Shown here one piece after another: positions 63,913-64,000 of a stretch of DNA of 64,000 nt (position 1 is its first letter; every line of letters starts with the position of its first letter). A program made the translations under genes and the position numbers. A model generated the notes under the pieces. That model made no database searches. It was not told the origin of the DNA and saw nothing but the letters and a program-made list of their open reading frames with translations. The DNA lies in contig NZ_LMCW01000023.1 of NCBI RefSeq assembly GCF_001424945.1, forward strand, positions 220,891-284,890, given 5' to 3'. Source of the stretch: Rhizobium sp. Root1203 (GTDB lineage: Bacteria; Pseudomonadota; Alphaproteobacteria; Rhizobiales; Rhizobiaceae).

Positions 63913-64000
63913 ATGTTCCCGCGGTTTTTGATTTCACTGGTTGCAGGTATGGTCCTTGCAGGCCCGCTGCTTGCCCAGGAGGCGCCGAAGGGTGTCGTCG
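63913..64000 (+). CDS. Secreted protein, start only (possibly DUF1223)
   Basis: Only the first 29 codons are inside the window. They encode a signal peptide (MFPRFLISLVAGMVLAGPLL, cleavage near AQE) followed by EAPKGVV. In rhizobia acnA is often followed by a DUF1223 thioredoxin-fold protein with such an N-terminus, so that is the best guess, mostly from context. A weak AGGTGAAGGT precedes the ATG. Confidence 0.5.
   Translation, partial: MFPRFLISLVAGMVLAGPLLAQEAPKGVV

Overview
This window is a chromosomal segment of an alphaproteobacterium, most likely a member of the Rhizobiaceae (Rhizobium/Agrobacterium/Sinorhizobium group). The evidence is the high GC content, the thiC-thiO-thiS-thiG-thiE operon, a CenR-type response regulator, the ffh-chorismate mutase-rpsP-rimM-trmD block, the dapF-mtaB-ftsY-septation protein block, the ccmABCDG cluster divergent from acnA, and a RirA-type iron operator (TGA-N9-TCA) in front of an iron transporter. 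The genus cannot be fixed from the sequence alone.

Region by region. 0-6 kb is the edge of a surface-polysaccharide locus: the C-terminal part of a GH2 beta-mannosidase-like enzyme, an unusual protein that joins a Wzx-type flippase to two alpha/beta-hydrolase domains, and a convergent GT4 glycosyltransferase. 6-10.5 kb is a probable lysine/pipecolate catabolic module: a stand-alone Lrp ligand-binding (RAM) protein, a LysR regulator, and divergently an FAD amine oxidase plus an ALDH7-type (AmaB) dehydrogenase. 10.7-14.6 kb is an iron(III) ABC transporter (fbpABC) behind an IRO box. 14.6-15.9 kb holds a glycoamylase/GH144-like protein. 16-20.7 kb is the thiamine operon under a TPP riboswitch. 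20.7-22.7 kb is a short, lower-GC, poorly coding stretch with an orphan LysR gene, a cluster of hairpins and a transposase remnant, ending at a tRNA-Gly(GCC).

22.9-41.8 kb is core chromosome: a prolyl-tRNA editing-type protein, a CnoX-like thioredoxin, a Lon-N domain protein, a Trm112-like protein, a ubiquinone hydroxylase, thioesterase II, glnK-amtB behind a sigma-54 promoter, ftsK, lolA, xthA, a cyclic-nucleotide-domain protein coupled to cenR, an L,D-transpeptidase, an aldo/keto reductase, a SixA-type phosphatase, leuC, an amino-acid transport pair lacking an ATPase, and rplS. 42.1-45.1 kb looks like an accessory insertion between rplS and trmD: an NCS1 permease, a haloalkane dehalogenase and a divergent MarR regulator sharing a perfect 12-bp inverted-repeat operator. 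45.1-64 kb returns to core genes for translation, SRP targeting, lysine/peptidoglycan synthesis, cytochrome c maturation and the TCA cycle. The last 88 bases open a secreted protein cut by the window edge.

The most unusual items are the flippase-hydrolase-hydrolase fusion (one hydrolase domain has lost its nucleophile, the other has a Cys in that position), the EF-G-like protein lacking key GTPase residues, the MarR/dehalogenase operator, the RAM-only protein, the hairpin clusters at 22.2 kb and in the ffh leader, and a 40-bp inverted repeat inside the ccm cluster. Coordinates, motifs and stems were read by eye; family names come from motif recognition, not from database searches.
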